Assembly: GCF_018362995.1 (NCBI RefSeq)
Contig: NZ_CP074372.1
Coordinates: 4,774,001-4,838,000, forward strand
Direction: 5' to 3'
DNA length: 64,000 nucleotides
From: Chryseobacterium indologenes
GTDB taxonomy: Bacteria; Bacteroidota; Bacteroidia; Flavobacteriales; Weeksellaceae
Below, piece by piece: positions 25,990 to 34,457 of the stretch. The translations under genes were made by a program, and so were the position numbers. Under the pieces are notes generated by a model, which had not been told where the DNA came from, ran no database searches, and worked only from the letters and a program-made list of their open reading frames with translations. How positions within the stretch are numbered: the stretch's first letter is position 1; each line of letters starts with the position of its first letter.

Positions 25990-26061
25990 TTTCTGACGAA
26001 GGAAGAATCTCATGTAAAGCTTAGATTCTTCATTTCACTGCGTTACATTCAGAATGACAGC
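25990..26061. repeat. inverted GATTCTTC...CAGAATGACA repeat
   Basis: TTCTGACGAAGGAAGAATCTC (25992 on) and AGATTCTTCATTTC...CATTCAGAATGACAG (to 26061) face each other. They look like a dispersed Bacteroidota intergenic repeat in which GATTCTTC and CAGAATGAC words recur. It lies in the 218-bp gap between the SDR and AraC genes. Confidence 0.5.
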
Positions 26062-26119
26062 GTCATAATAATAAGATAAAAAGATTAATGTAGGATTGTA
26101 TATAATTGCCTAAAAACAG

Positions 26120-27133
26120 TTATTTGGAATCAAAGGTAAATCCCAACATCTCTTCACTCAGTTTCCATAATTGCTCTGCATTTTTTTTATCAATAGAATA
26201 GGGCTGTACTCCGCGGATCGTAGCCGGTTCATCAAACCTGTGCTCAATTTGCCCTCTGTCGATTTCTGCAATATCACAGTTTTCACAATAAACTCCACCG
26301 ATTTCGTTAAGCTGAGGGCTTACAGCGCACCAGATTGTAGTAGCAGCTCCTTGTTGAATGGTTTTTAACCGTGCTTCAACTTCCGGTTTGATATTTCCGT
26401 TTTCATCATGCGTTCCGAGCTGCTTAAAAAGCTCAATAGGTTCTTCTCTGCCCAGATCAGTGCCATAGACTGAACCTGGGTGAAGGGAATACGCTCTGAT
26501 ATTGAACTCTTTTCCTCTTTCATCAAGTTCCACGGCAAACAGATTACATGCTGTTTTAGATTGTCCATATCCGGAAAGCGTATCATACTCTCGTTTCTCA
26601 AAATTCGGGTCTTCAAAATCAAAAGTAGCCATTTGGTGGCCATATGAAGAAACACTTATAACCCTTGCTGTGTCTGCTTTTTTCAGAGCCGGCCATAATT
26701 TTGCGGTAAGATGAAACTGTCCAAGGTAATTGGTTGCCAGTTGAGATTCGATACCTCTGCTATCCCTGCGGAGAGGAACCCACATGATGCCCGCATTATT
26801 AATAAGAATATCCAGACTTCTGCCTGATGATACAAATTTTTCTGCAAAAGAGTCAATAGATGCCGGATCCATCAAATCCATTTTTTCGAGTTCAATATTT
26901 TCAATTCCTGAAAGATTTTTTCCTGCTTTTTCAATATCTCTTGCGGGAATAATGACATGTGCTCCGGCTGAGGTAAGGGCTTTTGTAGTTTCAAGGCCGA
27001 TTCCTGCATACCCGCCGGTAATGATGATTGTTTTTCCGGTAAGATCAATTCCTTTTATAACTTCCTGAGCTGTTGAGAAAGCATTAAAGCCTGATTGAAT
27101 GGGTTGTTGCATTGTGCTGATAATAGATTCCAT
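26120..27133 (-). CDS. SDR family NAD(P)-dependent oxidoreductase
   Basis: A 337-residue short-chain dehydrogenase of the retinol-dehydrogenase/WWOX-like branch. The cofactor motif is TGGYAGIG (about 39-46), with NNAG at about 111-114, and the catalytic Tyr and Lys lie in YGQSK (about 188-192) with Ser before them (SVSSYGHQ). The length beyond the usual 250 comes from an N-terminal extension of 30 residues and a longer C-terminus typical of this branch. The substrate is unknown. It sits upstream of an AraC-type regulator gene and may be its target. Confidence 0.9.
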   Translation of the reverse strand: MESIISTMQQPIQSGFNAFSTAQEVIKGIDLTGKTIIITGGYAGIGLETTKALTSAGAHVIIPARDIEKAGKNLSGIENIELEKMDLMDPASIDSFAEKFVSSGRSLDILINNAGIMWVPLRRDSRGIESQLATNYLGQFHLTAKLWPALKKADTARVISVSSYGHQMATFDFEDPNFEKREYDTLSGYGQSKTACNLFAVELDERGKEFNIRAYSLHPGSVYGTDLGREEPIELFKQLGTHDENGNIKPEVEARLKTIQQGAATTIWCAVSPQLNEIGGVYCENCDIAEIDRGQIEHRFDEPATIRGVQPYSIDKKNAEQLWKLSEEMLGFTFDSK

Positions 27134-27297
27134 TTTGTTGTTGTTTTAAATTTCTAAAGCAAAATTATGATGGATTCCTCAGCTTTATTTTGTTTAAAAT
27201 GTCAAATGTCTTGGCTCAGAATTTCATTTGTAAAATCCATTTCCTGAGAAAGATAAAACCCCACTTCGTTAATTTCTCTGAATAAGCTGTTAAACTG

Positions 27298-27329
27298 TTT
27301 GTAGGTTGTTCTGTGAATAAGTAATTTTG
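27298..27329 (+). promoter_or_regulatory. -33/-7 promoter that supports the TTG start of the glycosyltransferase
   Basis: TTTG at 27298-27301 and TAATTTTG at 27322-27329 are 20 nt apart, placing transcription start only a few bases before the TTG at 27343. Confidence 0.6.
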
Positions 27330-27342
27330 AAAAATTTTCAAT

Positions 27343-28347
27343 TTGAAGCCTACTATTTCCATTGTCGTTGCCATTTACAACCGAAAAGATGAACTTTTTG
27401 AGCTGCTGACCTCTCTTACCCAGCAGACAGATAAGGAGTTTGAGATCATTATCGTAGATGATGGTTCTCTGATCGATCTGAAACCTACCATCAAAAACTT
27501 TGAACAAGGTTTAGATATTAAATATTTCAGAAAAGATAATTCAGGACCGGGACTGACAAGAAATTATGGAGCGGCAAGAGCCGCAAATGAATGGCTGGTA
27601 TTTGTAGACAGTGATGTCATTGTTGAAAAAGATTATATTGAACATATTAAAAACGATATTCTTACAATTCCTTGTGATGCTTTTGGAGGAGCAGATAAAG
27701 CACATAAAGGATTTAACCTGATGCAGAAAGCTATTTCCTATTCCATGACTTCTGTTTTTACAACCGGAGGAATCAGGGGAAGTAAAAGGGCGGTTTCCAA
27801 ATTTCAGCCCAGAAGTTTTAATATGGGCGTGAAAAAAGAGGTCTTTAGGAAAGTAGGCGGATTTTCTGAAATGAGAATAGGAGAGGATCCGGACCTATCC
27901 ATGACCCTTTGGGAAAACGGATTTACCACTGCTTTTTTTGATGATATTGCAGTATATCATAAACGTAGAGTTGATTTTGGTAAATTCTCCAAGCAGGTTT
28001 ATCAGTTTGGCTGTGCAAGACCGATTCTTAATCAGAGACACCCGAACTATGTGAAGATTTCTTTTGCATTTCCTACCTTATTTATGTTAGGATATATGAT
28101 GGGCTTTCTGGAGTATTTTATAATGCATAGAGGGATAATCCTTTCTTTTTACGGGTTGTATACGTTTCTGGTGTTGTTTCACGCTTTATTATTGACTAAA
28201 AATATCAGTATCGCCGGGATGGCAGTTATTTCCACGTACATTCAGATGTTTTCCTACGGATATGGGTTTCTGAAATCCTGGATTTTGCTGAATGTTTTAA
28301 GGATGAAACCGGAGGAGGCTTTTCCACATCATTATTATAAGAAATAA
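27343..28347 (+). CDS. glycosyltransferase family 2, membrane-anchored
   Basis: A 334-residue GT-A fold enzyme that transfers a sugar from a nucleotide donor at the cytoplasmic face of the membrane. Motifs: ISIVVAIYNR at the N-terminus, donor-binding DDGS (39-42), metal-binding DSD (89-91) and the acidic ED (181-182) of GEDPDLS. Three hydrophobic C-terminal segments (about 230-260, 262-285, 288-312) anchor it. It starts with TTG: no ATG precedes the first strand, and an exact promoter lies 13 nt upstream. No polysaccharide gene cluster is seen around it, so its product is unknown. Confidence 0.9.
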   Translation: MKPTISIVVAIYNRKDELFELLTSLTQQTDKEFEIIIVDDGSLIDLKPTIKNFEQGLDIKYFRKDNSGPGLTRNYGAARAANEWLVFVDSDVIVEKDYIEHIKNDILTIPCDAFGGADKAHKGFNLMQKAISYSMTSVFTTGGIRGSKRAVSKFQPRSFNMGVKKEVFRKVGGFSEMRIGEDPDLSMTLWENGFTTAFFDDIAVYHKRRVDFGKFSKQVYQFGCARPILNQRHPNYVKISFAFPTLFMLGYMMGFLEYFIMHRGIILSFYGLYTFLVLFHALLLTKNISIAGMAVISTYIQMFSYGYGFLKSWILLNVLRMKPEEAFPHHYYKK

Positions 28348-28362
28348 TAGGGAGTATCCTGT

Positions 28363-28450
28363 ATAGGTTTTGGCTAAAGCCGTTGAAAGATTTATTTTTT
28401 TGATAAATGGGCTTCAGCCCATTCCTATTGAATTCTTTTATGGTATAAAT
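28363..28450. repeat. GGCTAAAGCC / GGGCTTCAGCCC dispersed repeat
   Basis: TTTTGGCTAAAGCCGTT and GGGCTTCAGCCCATTCC are short palindromic units about 40 bp apart. Similar units occur at 57395-57620. Part of the gene-free stretch 28348-28688, which otherwise holds only the second repeat family. Confidence 0.65.
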
Positions 28451-28480
28451 TAAAACGGAAAATAATAAAACACAACGTTT

Positions 28481-28663
28481 GTCATTCCGCAGGAATCGAA
28501 CTCCTTATTTATCATTAATTTATTATCCAAATTTAAAAAAATATCAACCTAGATTCCTACGGAATGACAGACTGGATGGATAATTTAAGCGAATAATTTG
28601 TATTGAGTCTGGGGGAATAGGGTACATATATACATTCCGCTTTTCATTCCGTAGGAATCTAGA
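28481..28663. repeat. ATTCCGYAGGAAT dispersed repeat, three units
   Basis: GTCATTCCGCAGGAATC (28481-28497), its near complement GATTCCTACGGAATGAC (28552-28568) and TCATTCCGTAGGAATC (28644-28659). Each unit is itself a short palindrome (ATTCC-GYA-GGAAT), and the first two together form a hairpin. Further copies are at 57442-57502 and 62761-62826. Confidence 0.8.
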
Positions 28664-28688
28664 CAGAACTCTTGTGATTTAAACTAAA

Positions 28689-28713
28689 TGAGTCGTCCTA
28701 AAATAGGTTGACA
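28689..28713 (+). repeat. left terminal inverted repeat of the IS
   Basis: Starts TGAGTCGTCCT and ends GGTTGACA. It matches the complement of 29973-29997 at about 18 of 25 positions. Confidence 0.75.
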
Positions 28714-28718
28714 TAAAA

Positions 28719-29607
28719 TTAGACAATATTTAATCCGGAGAAGTATTTATTTTCTTCGGATTTTTTATGCACTTTATCTGGCGTTTGCATATTAAGACTT
28801 AAATGTGGTCTTTTAGTATTGTAGATATTAATACTTTCTTTTATCAAGGAGTTTAAGTCTTGTATATTCTTTGTTTTACAAAACAGGAATTCCTGCTTTA
28901 ATATTCCATTAATTCTCTCAGCCAATGCATTTTGATAGCAATCATAACCATCAGTCATAGAAGGTTTTATTCTATTTTTATTAAGCATGTTTTGGTAATA
29001 GCCAGAACAGTACTGCAGTCCTCTATCTGAATGATGAATCAAAGGAGTATTTGAAACTCTATTTTTCACTGCCATTTTTAAAGCTTTGGCTACATTCTCA
29101 GTATTCATATTTGAGCTTAATGAATATCCCATGATTTTTCTGCTGTAAGCATCTGTTACTAAAGACAAATAGCAGGTAGATTCCCTTGTTTTAATATAAG
29201 TTATATCGCTTACAAAAACCTGTTCTGCTTTTGCGATCTTTAATTCTTTCAATAAATTAGGATGTTTTCTAAGCCAATGTTTTGAAAAGTTGTCTTAACA
29301 TACTTTTTTTGAGCACGCACAAGCATATTCTCTCTTTTTAGATAAGCAAATAAAGCATCTCTGCCTATTTTGATTCCTTCATTTTTGAACCCTTCTTTAA
29401 GTAGGTAATAAAGCTTTCTGGTTCCAAGTCTGGGCATTTCCATTCGTACTTTTTGTACGAGTATCTTTATTTTTAGTAATTCTTTTTCACGGGTTAAGCT
29501 CCTCTGCTTATTTTGATAAACTGCCTGACGGCTTATCCCAAACAATCTGCACAGCCTGGATATGCTTATTCCTTCTCTGTGGAGTCTGAAGATTGTTGGG
29601 AGGAAAA
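28719..29607 (-). pseudogene. IS3 transposase orfB, frameshifted
   Basis: DDE integrase-type transposase, expressed as a fusion to OrfA by -1 frameshifting. The N-terminal part reads in frame to about 29289 (RLHREGIS, LFGISRQAVYQNKQ, TRKLYYLL), then shifts to a stop near 29249. The rest resumes one frame over (KELKIAKAEQVFVSD) down to 28719. Adding one T to the TTTT run at 29285-29288 (minus sense) restores the typical F-S-K-H-W-L-R-K-H-P-N-L-L-K. The catalytic residues survive: Asp in VSDITYI, Asp in HHSDRG and Glu in NALAERINGILKQEF. A recent one-base deletion, or a sequencing error, explains it. Confidence 0.88.
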
Positions 29608-29955
29608 CTTTTTTCTGATTTGGGTGCCATACTGCTTATCTGACATATCAATCATGGTATTAAGAACCTTAGTTTTTAGCTTTTCATCAGCTAATTCTTT
29701 TTCCAAACGCTTAATTTTTTGAGCCGGAGTTTCTTTAGAGTTATGCATAATATGGAATTTAGGTTTACTCCAATCTAAGTTACCATATCTTCGCAACCAA
29801 ACCAAAACTGTACTTCTGTCTTGGATACCATATTCTTTTTGGGCTTGTTTATAAGTGTAATCACCGTTTTCTACCTGAGAAACAACTCGTAATTTAAAGC
29901 CTATACTGTAATCTCTTTGAGTATGTTTTTCCTTTTTTAATTCTTGAGCTTTCAT
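29566..29955 (-). CDS. IS3 transposase orfA, helix-turn-helix protein
   Basis: A 129-residue DNA-binding half of the transposase. It has a helix-turn-helix (FKLRVVSQVENGDYTYKQAQ, then YGIQDRSTVLVWLRRYG) and a leucine-zipper-like coiled coil (KIKRLEKELADEKLKTKVLNTM) used to contact OrfB and the IS ends. The frame is intact. It ends shortly after a slippery A6G stretch that would send ribosomes into orfB. Confidence 0.92.
   Translation of the reverse strand: MKAQELKKEKHTQRDYSIGFKLRVVSQVENGDYTYKQAQKEYGIQDRSTVLVWLRRYGNLDWSKPKFHIMHNSKETPAQKIKRLEKELADEKLKTKVLNTMIDMSDKQYGTQIRKKFSSQQSSDSTEKE
29608..29614 (-). other. programmed -1 frameshift site, A-AAA-AAG
   Basis: In minus sense the heptamer AAAAAAG lies at the end of orfA, where the -1 frame opens into orfB. 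This is the known slippery signal of IS150-group elements. Confidence 0.75.
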
Positions 29956-29972
29956 AATATAAGTTGATTAAG

Positions 29973-29997
29973 TGTCAACTTATTTCAGGACGGGACA
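29973..29997 (-). repeat. right terminal inverted repeat of the IS
   Basis: In minus sense it begins TGTCCCGTCCTGAAAT and ends GTTGACA, paired with the left end at 28689. Confidence 0.75.
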
Positions 29998-30003
29998 AAA
30001 AAT

Positions 30004-30038
30004 AAAAAAAAGGCTGTTTCAATTGAAACAGCCTTTTT
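30004..30038. terminator. bidirectional terminator after the PLP-enzyme gene
   Basis: A perfect palindrome centred on CAATTG (arms AAAAAGGCTGTTTCAA and complement), with A and T runs at its ends. The IS ends 7 bases away. Confidence 0.88.
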
Positions 30039-30046
30039 ACAATAAA

Positions 30047-31276
30047 TTAGGATATGGAAATGTTTTCATGGTGGTTAAGAACGCCTACTTTCAGCATACA
30101 CTCCTTCATTTTATGGTAAGTTCTTTTGATGTCGTGGTCAAGACCGATGGAGAATCTGATCAATCCGTCAGAAATCCCTATAGATGCTCGTTCTTCCTCT
30201 GGAATTTCAGATGAAGTAGATTTCCCTGAGCATGAGAATAAGGTTTTATAGAACCCTAAACTTACTGCCAGATAGCCAAGATTTTCTGCCTGCATCAGTT
30301 CCATCAGTTCATTTGCTTTTTCTGTTGTACCTGCATCCAGAGTCAGTAATCCTCCGTAGCCGTATTCTTCATGAATCATGCTTTTCATTAACTCATGGTT
30401 TTTGTGCGATGGTAATCCGGGATAAGATACCTTTAAACCATCTGCCTCAAATCTTTCAGCAAGATACATGGCATTGTGGCTGTGTTGTTTTATTCTGATG
30501 TGTAATGTTCTCAGGTTTTTTAAAATACTTGAAGATCTTAAGCTGTCCATGGTAGGTCCAAGAAGCATACATGCTCCGGAATTTACATTTTTAGTATCAT
30601 CAATAAATGCCTGTGTTGCACAGTATACACCTCCTACCGTATCACTGCTTCCATTGATGAATTTCGTTAAACTGTGGATCACAACATCTGCCCCGAATAA
30701 AGTCGGAGAGATTGAAAGAGGAGAGAAGGTATTATCTACAATCAGTTTCAGATTGTGTTTTTTACAGATTTCTGAAAGTTTTCTAAGGTCTGCCACTTCA
30801 AGAAGCGGATTGCTCACGCTTTCACAGTAGATTACTTTAGTATTGGGAGTGATAGCATTTTCTATAGACTCAAAATTGTTGATATCAACAAAGCTGGTTG
30901 CAACATTAAACTGAGGCATAAAGTTTTTAAGAAAAGCATACGTTCCTCCGTAGATGGTTCTGCTTGAAATAATATGGTCACCACTTTTGCACACCTGCAT
31001 CAAAACCGAAGTGATAGCTCCCATTCCGGATGCTGTAACGTTGGCAGATTCCGTGTTTTCCAACTTGGCAAGAGCCTGTGCCAGATAAAGATTCATCGGG
31101 GATGAATGTCTGGAATACAGATAACATCCTTCTGCATTTCCTTCGAAAGTATCAAACATAGTCTTTGCAGAAAGGAATGTATAAGTAGAACTGTCCGAAA
31201 TAGAAGGATTCACTCCTCCGAATTCCCCAAAATACTGAAGATCCTGGATCTCGTTGGCTGCGTTAAAGTTTTCCAT
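30047..31276 (-). CDS. Cys/Met-metabolism PLP enzyme (methionine gamma-lyase-like)
   Basis: A 409-residue cytoplasmic PLP enzyme of the trans-sulfuration family (cystathionine gamma-synthase, methionine gamma-lyase, O-acetylhomoserine sulfhydrylase). The PLP lysine is Lys205 in HSLTKFINGSSD, Asp181 (VDNTF) contacts the pyridine ring, and the Tyr of TIYGGT (109) stacks on PLP. Pseudomonas methionine gamma-lyase has a reactive Cys two residues after that Tyr (YGCT); here it is Gly, so the exact reaction is unsure. It is divergent from an Lrp/AsnC regulator gene 157 bp away, a usual arrangement for amino-acid catabolism controlled by its substrate. Confidence 0.88.
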   Translation of the reverse strand: MENFNAANEIQDLQYFGEFGGVNPSISDSSTYTFLSAKTMFDTFEGNAEGCYLYSRHSSPMNLYLAQALAKLENTESANVTASGMGAITSVLMQVCKSGDHIISSRTIYGGTYAFLKNFMPQFNVATSFVDINNFESIENAITPNTKVIYCESVSNPLLEVADLRKLSEICKKHNLKLIVDNTFSPLSISPTLFGADVVIHSLTKFINGSSDTVGGVYCATQAFIDDTKNVNSGACMLLGPTMDSLRSSSILKNLRTLHIRIKQHSHNAMYLAERFEADGLKVSYPGLPSHKNHELMKSMIHEEYGYGGLLTLDAGTTEKANELMELMQAENLGYLAVSLGFYKTLFSCSGKSTSSEIPEEERASIGISDGLIRFSIGLDHDIKRTYHKMKECMLKVGVLNHHENISIS

Positions 31277-31433
31277 AAATATTGTTTTTATTTTATTGTT
31301 CCAATTTGCATTAATTTGCTAATTATTACAACATAAATTTGAATTTATAGAAAATAAAACTGTAAAATATTGTTTATTTAGAAAAATTATTTAGTATCTT
31401 CGATATTGTTAAACTTTTACCAAAAAAATATCT

Positions 31434-31892
31434 ATGGAACTTGACGAAACTGATAAGAAACTGTTACTTTTTTTGCAGGATGACTGTAAGCAAACCACCA
31501 AAGAGCTCTCCGGTAAGCTTGGATTGTCTGTTACCGCAGTTTATGAGCGTGTGAAAAAGCTTGAAAATGCGGGCGTCATATCAAAATATGTAGCTTTGTT
31601 GGACAAGAGTAAAGTTAAGAAAAATTTTATCGTTCTGTGTCATGTAAAATTAAGCCAGCATAAAAAAGAATTTGTTCTGCAATTTGAAAAAGAAGTGATG
31701 GATTTACAGGAAGTTACCGAATGCTTTCATGTGAGCGGAGATTACGATTATATCCTTAAAATAGGAGTAAAAGACATTGAAGACTACCGTAATTTTATGC
31801 TGACAAAGCTTACGACGCTGCAGCACATCGCAAGCACACACAGCTCATTTATGATTTCTGAGGTTAAAAATACAACGGCGATTGTATTGTAG
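31434..31892 (+). CDS. Lrp/AsnC family transcriptional regulator
   Basis: A 152-residue regulator. The N-terminal winged helix-turn-helix (about 4-62, with TTKELSGKLGLSVTAVYERVKKL) is followed by the RAM ligand-binding domain (about 65-145), whose GDYDYILKI motif binds amino acids in the octamer interface. It is divergent from the trans-sulfuration enzyme gene and very likely controls it and itself through the shared 157-bp region (inference from layout). Confidence 0.94.
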   Translation: MELDETDKKLLLFLQDDCKQTTKELSGKLGLSVTAVYERVKKLENAGVISKYVALLDKSKVKKNFIVLCHVKLSQHKKEFVLQFEKEVMDLQEVTECFHVSGDYDYILKIGVKDIEDYRNFMLTKLTTLQHIASTHSSFMISEVKNTTAIVL

Positions 31893-31916
31893 ATTATTAA
31901 AAATTTTTCTGCTTAG

Positions 31917-33002
31917 CTATTGGTTTTCTTTCGTTATTTTATCAATAAAATAATGAAGTCTTTTGATGTCTGCTCTTCCTTTGTTTTTATCATTTAAAAA
32001 GCAGGTCGTTACAATAACCATTTTTAAATCCGGGATGACACAGATGAGCTGACCACCATAGCCGGTTGCTACGAAAGCCTGATGTCCGTTGGTTTTTCTT
32101 CGCCACCAATAATAGCCATATCCGTTGGCATTAGGCATTACGTCCCAGGAATCAAGTTTTACCTGTTCTGAGGTAGACTCCTGAATCCATTTCTGAGATA
32201 CGATCTGTCTGCCTCCAAGTTTTCCGTTGTTGAGAATCATAGAACCAAATTTCAACATATCTTCAGGTTTCATAAACATTTCCGAACCTCCAATATTTCT
32301 GTTCATGGAATCTGTATCCCATCGGGGTACATTTACCTTTAGCGGTTTAAAGAGGTTCTCTGTTGCAAATTGTTTCAGGTTGGTCTTTACAATTTTTGCC
32401 AATGCTGCGCCGAAAAGATGGGTTTCCCCGCTGTTATAGTTGAATACGGTTCCTGGATATTCTTCAAAAGGCAGATCCAGCACAAACTTTACAGGATCAC
32501 CGGAAAAAAGCATGGCCGTTGAAAGTTTTGAATTTTCAGTCCAGTCGAAACCGCCCTGCATGGTCAGGAGATTTTTTAAAGTTAAAGTATTTCTTATTGA
32601 ATCATGAGCCACCTTTCCTTCAATATTGGAAATGTTTTTAAAACTGCTTCTTGAAACATTGTATTCCGGAAGAATTTTCAAGACCGGAGTATTGAGATTA
32701 GGAAGCAGGTTTTTATCTTTTGCTATCCCTGCCAGAACAGAGACGATACTTTTGGTAACAGACTTTATACTGAAGACTGTTTCTTTATTCGCTCCGTGAA
32801 AATACTGCTCATAAATTACCTTATCATTTTCAGAAACAATAAAAGACCCCAGAGACGGAATGCTGTCATTGATTTCTTTGGTAAATTGGTCTGTAAACTC
32901 TTTGGGTAATTCTTTGTTGAAGGCCGCCTGTGCTTTCAATTCAGAACAGAATAGGGTAAGACACAGTATTGTCAAAATCTGCAGTATTTGCTTTGATCTC
33001 AT
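31917..33002 (-). CDS. beta-lactamase-fold serine hydrolase, secreted
   Basis: A 361-residue exported member of the class C beta-lactamase/esterase superfamily. The signal peptide spans about 1-25 (ending LKAQA). The catalytic motif SxxK is SVTK (Ser81, Lys84), the second motif is YNS (189-191), and the third-motif region near the C-terminus is TGYGGQ. It is a distant relative of the 6959-8350 product, with no C-terminal extra domain. The substrate is unknown. It stands alone, convergent with the Lrp gene. Confidence 0.88.
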   Translation of the reverse strand: MRSKQILQILTILCLTLFCSELKAQAAFNKELPKEFTDQFTKEINDSIPSLGSFIVSENDKVIYEQYFHGANKETVFSIKSVTKSIVSVLAGIAKDKNLLPNLNTPVLKILPEYNVSRSSFKNISNIEGKVAHDSIRNTLTLKNLLTMQGGFDWTENSKLSTAMLFSGDPVKFVLDLPFEEYPGTVFNYNSGETHLFGAALAKIVKTNLKQFATENLFKPLKVNVPRWDTDSMNRNIGGSEMFMKPEDMLKFGSMILNNGKLGGRQIVSQKWIQESTSEQVKLDSWDVMPNANGYGYYWWRRKTNGHQAFVATGYGGQLICVIPDLKMVIVTTCFLNDKNKGRADIKRLHYFIDKITKENQ

Positions 33003-33222
33003 TGTTTAAAAAAGAAGGGATACATTATTAGTTGATGAAAAAATATACGTTAAAATCTGTCCGAAACAGAATCGTAATTCAATTTTGGACAGATTTTAGC
33101 TGATGTTTTCAATTCCTCTAAATTATGAAAAACAATGAAGGTTTAAATATGTTTTAAAGAATGTTTTTTAATTTTTTTGAATGATTTTCAGGATGTGAAA
33201 TAGTCCACTTTTAAGAAAGAAA

Positions 33223-34251
33223 TTAAACCAACACTCCATTTTTAGAAGAGATAGGATCCGGAAGATCGGTTTCTCCGCTCATCTGAAGAAGGTCAATTTC
33301 AATGGTTCTGCAGATGGAAAGCATGGGAACGTCAAACATCAATCCTGCAAAAGGATTTTCAGAATAATCTCCCACCAGTTCCATAATAATGTAGATCCAT
33401 CCGATAATGATACAGAACGGAATAGAAGTCCATATTCCCCAATCACCCAGTTTTGCAAACTCATTTACTAATCCCAATGGGAGAAGCATGATAAACAAAA
33501 TGTTGAAAACAAAGGCTGTACTTGCAAACTGCCTTGGAGAAGGAAATTTTTTGATTCTTTCGGCCTGTCCCTGAAAATTATAGAATTCATTCAGGCTGTT
33601 TTGCAGCTGAGTCTGGTTGAATTCTGTAATTGCACCCATGTTTTTAAGCTCATTGATGTCTTTTGCCTGCTGAGATACCAGGTATGTGGCGAAGTTTTTG
33701 TAATCATCTTTAAGTTCATATTCTTCCTCCGAAAGGTATTTATGGAGGAAAATAGGAGCTCTTCCGTAATCCGGGAATCCGGCTTTGATTAGTCTGTTTC
33801 TTCTCAGGTTGATATTACCGAATTTCTTTTCTGTACTGATATGTTCCCATTCTGTAGGTACCAAAAGCTGTTCACGGAAAGTATATAACCATGCAATATG
33901 CCGGAAGACGATTCTTTTTTTACGGTCTTCAAGATCAAAAACGCCTATTCCTTCATTTTTGGTATCAAAAGCATAAACCATGGAAGCAAATGAACGGCTT
34001 GAATTCACAATACCACCCCAGATTTTTCTGGCTTCCCAAAGTCTGTCATAAGCCTGATTGTTTTTAAAACCAACAAGAAATGCCTCTGCTGTACCAATCA
34101 GTGCCACAGGAACCCAGGGAATTGTCATCCAGTGCCAGTTGAAGAAATAAAAGAAAACAGCAATCAATGTACACCAGATAGAGATTAAAACGAGATGTAT
34201 ACCTGCTAGATTGAGAACCTGTTTATAATTGACGTATTTGGTTGTGATCAT
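33223..34251 (-). CDS. bestrophin family ion channel
   Basis: A 342-residue membrane protein of the bestrophin/UPF0187 (YneE) family; bacterial members form pentameric ion channels. Visible hallmarks: N-terminal hydrophobic segments at about 16-60, then GFKNNQAYDRLWEARKIWG (67-85), the family's conserved box, IAWLYTFREQLL (about 128-139), a second membrane pair around 245-295, and the conserved ENPFAGLMFDVPM (about 301-313) near the C-terminus. Ion preference cannot be read from the sequence. Confidence 0.93.
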   Translation of the reverse strand: MITTKYVNYKQVLNLAGIHLVLISIWCTLIAVFFYFFNWHWMTIPWVPVALIGTAEAFLVGFKNNQAYDRLWEARKIWGGIVNSSRSFASMVYAFDTKNEGIGVFDLEDRKKRIVFRHIAWLYTFREQLLVPTEWEHISTEKKFGNINLRRNRLIKAGFPDYGRAPIFLHKYLSEEEYELKDDYKNFATYLVSQQAKDINELKNMGAITEFNQTQLQNSLNEFYNFQGQAERIKKFPSPRQFASTAFVFNILFIMLLPLGLVNEFAKLGDWGIWTSIPFCIIIGWIYIIMELVGDYSENPFAGLMFDVPMLSICRTIEIDLLQMSGETDLPDPISSKNGVLV

Positions 34252-34415
34252 AAAGATAGATGTGTTTTGCGTGTAGAGACAAAATAAATACCAAACTGTG
34301 ATGGGTTTTATTTGTAATGCCTGTCAGGTAATGGATAATCGGGTTTTCTTGATTTGTAATAGTCTAAGATTGAGATTGATAACCTTAAATAAATGTAGTG
34401 AAAAAATTGCATAAA

Positions 34416-34443
34416 AAAACCTCTAAAAATTTTTAGAGGTTTT
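34416..34443 (-). terminator. intrinsic terminator after the E1 gene
   Basis: A perfect 28-bp palindrome, AAAACCTCTAAAAA and its complement, flanked by A and T runs, lies 15 bp beyond the E1 stop. Confidence 0.85.
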
Positions 34444-34457
34444 AATTTTATATAAAA

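Larger units (their letters stand above)
28689..29997 (-). mobile_element. IS3-family insertion sequence (IS150-like), 1309 bp
   Basis: A full-length element with two overlapping transposase frames on the minus strand. The ends are 25-bp imperfect inverted repeats (28689-28713 and 29973-29997) that begin TG and share CGTCCT and GTTGACA blocks. AAA flanks both sides and may be the 3-bp target duplication, although the sequence there is low in complexity. A single-base loss in orfB makes it non-autonomous as read. It inserted between the dispersed repeats after the glycosyltransferase gene and the terminator of the PLP-enzyme gene, so no neighbour gene is broken. Confidence 0.9.
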
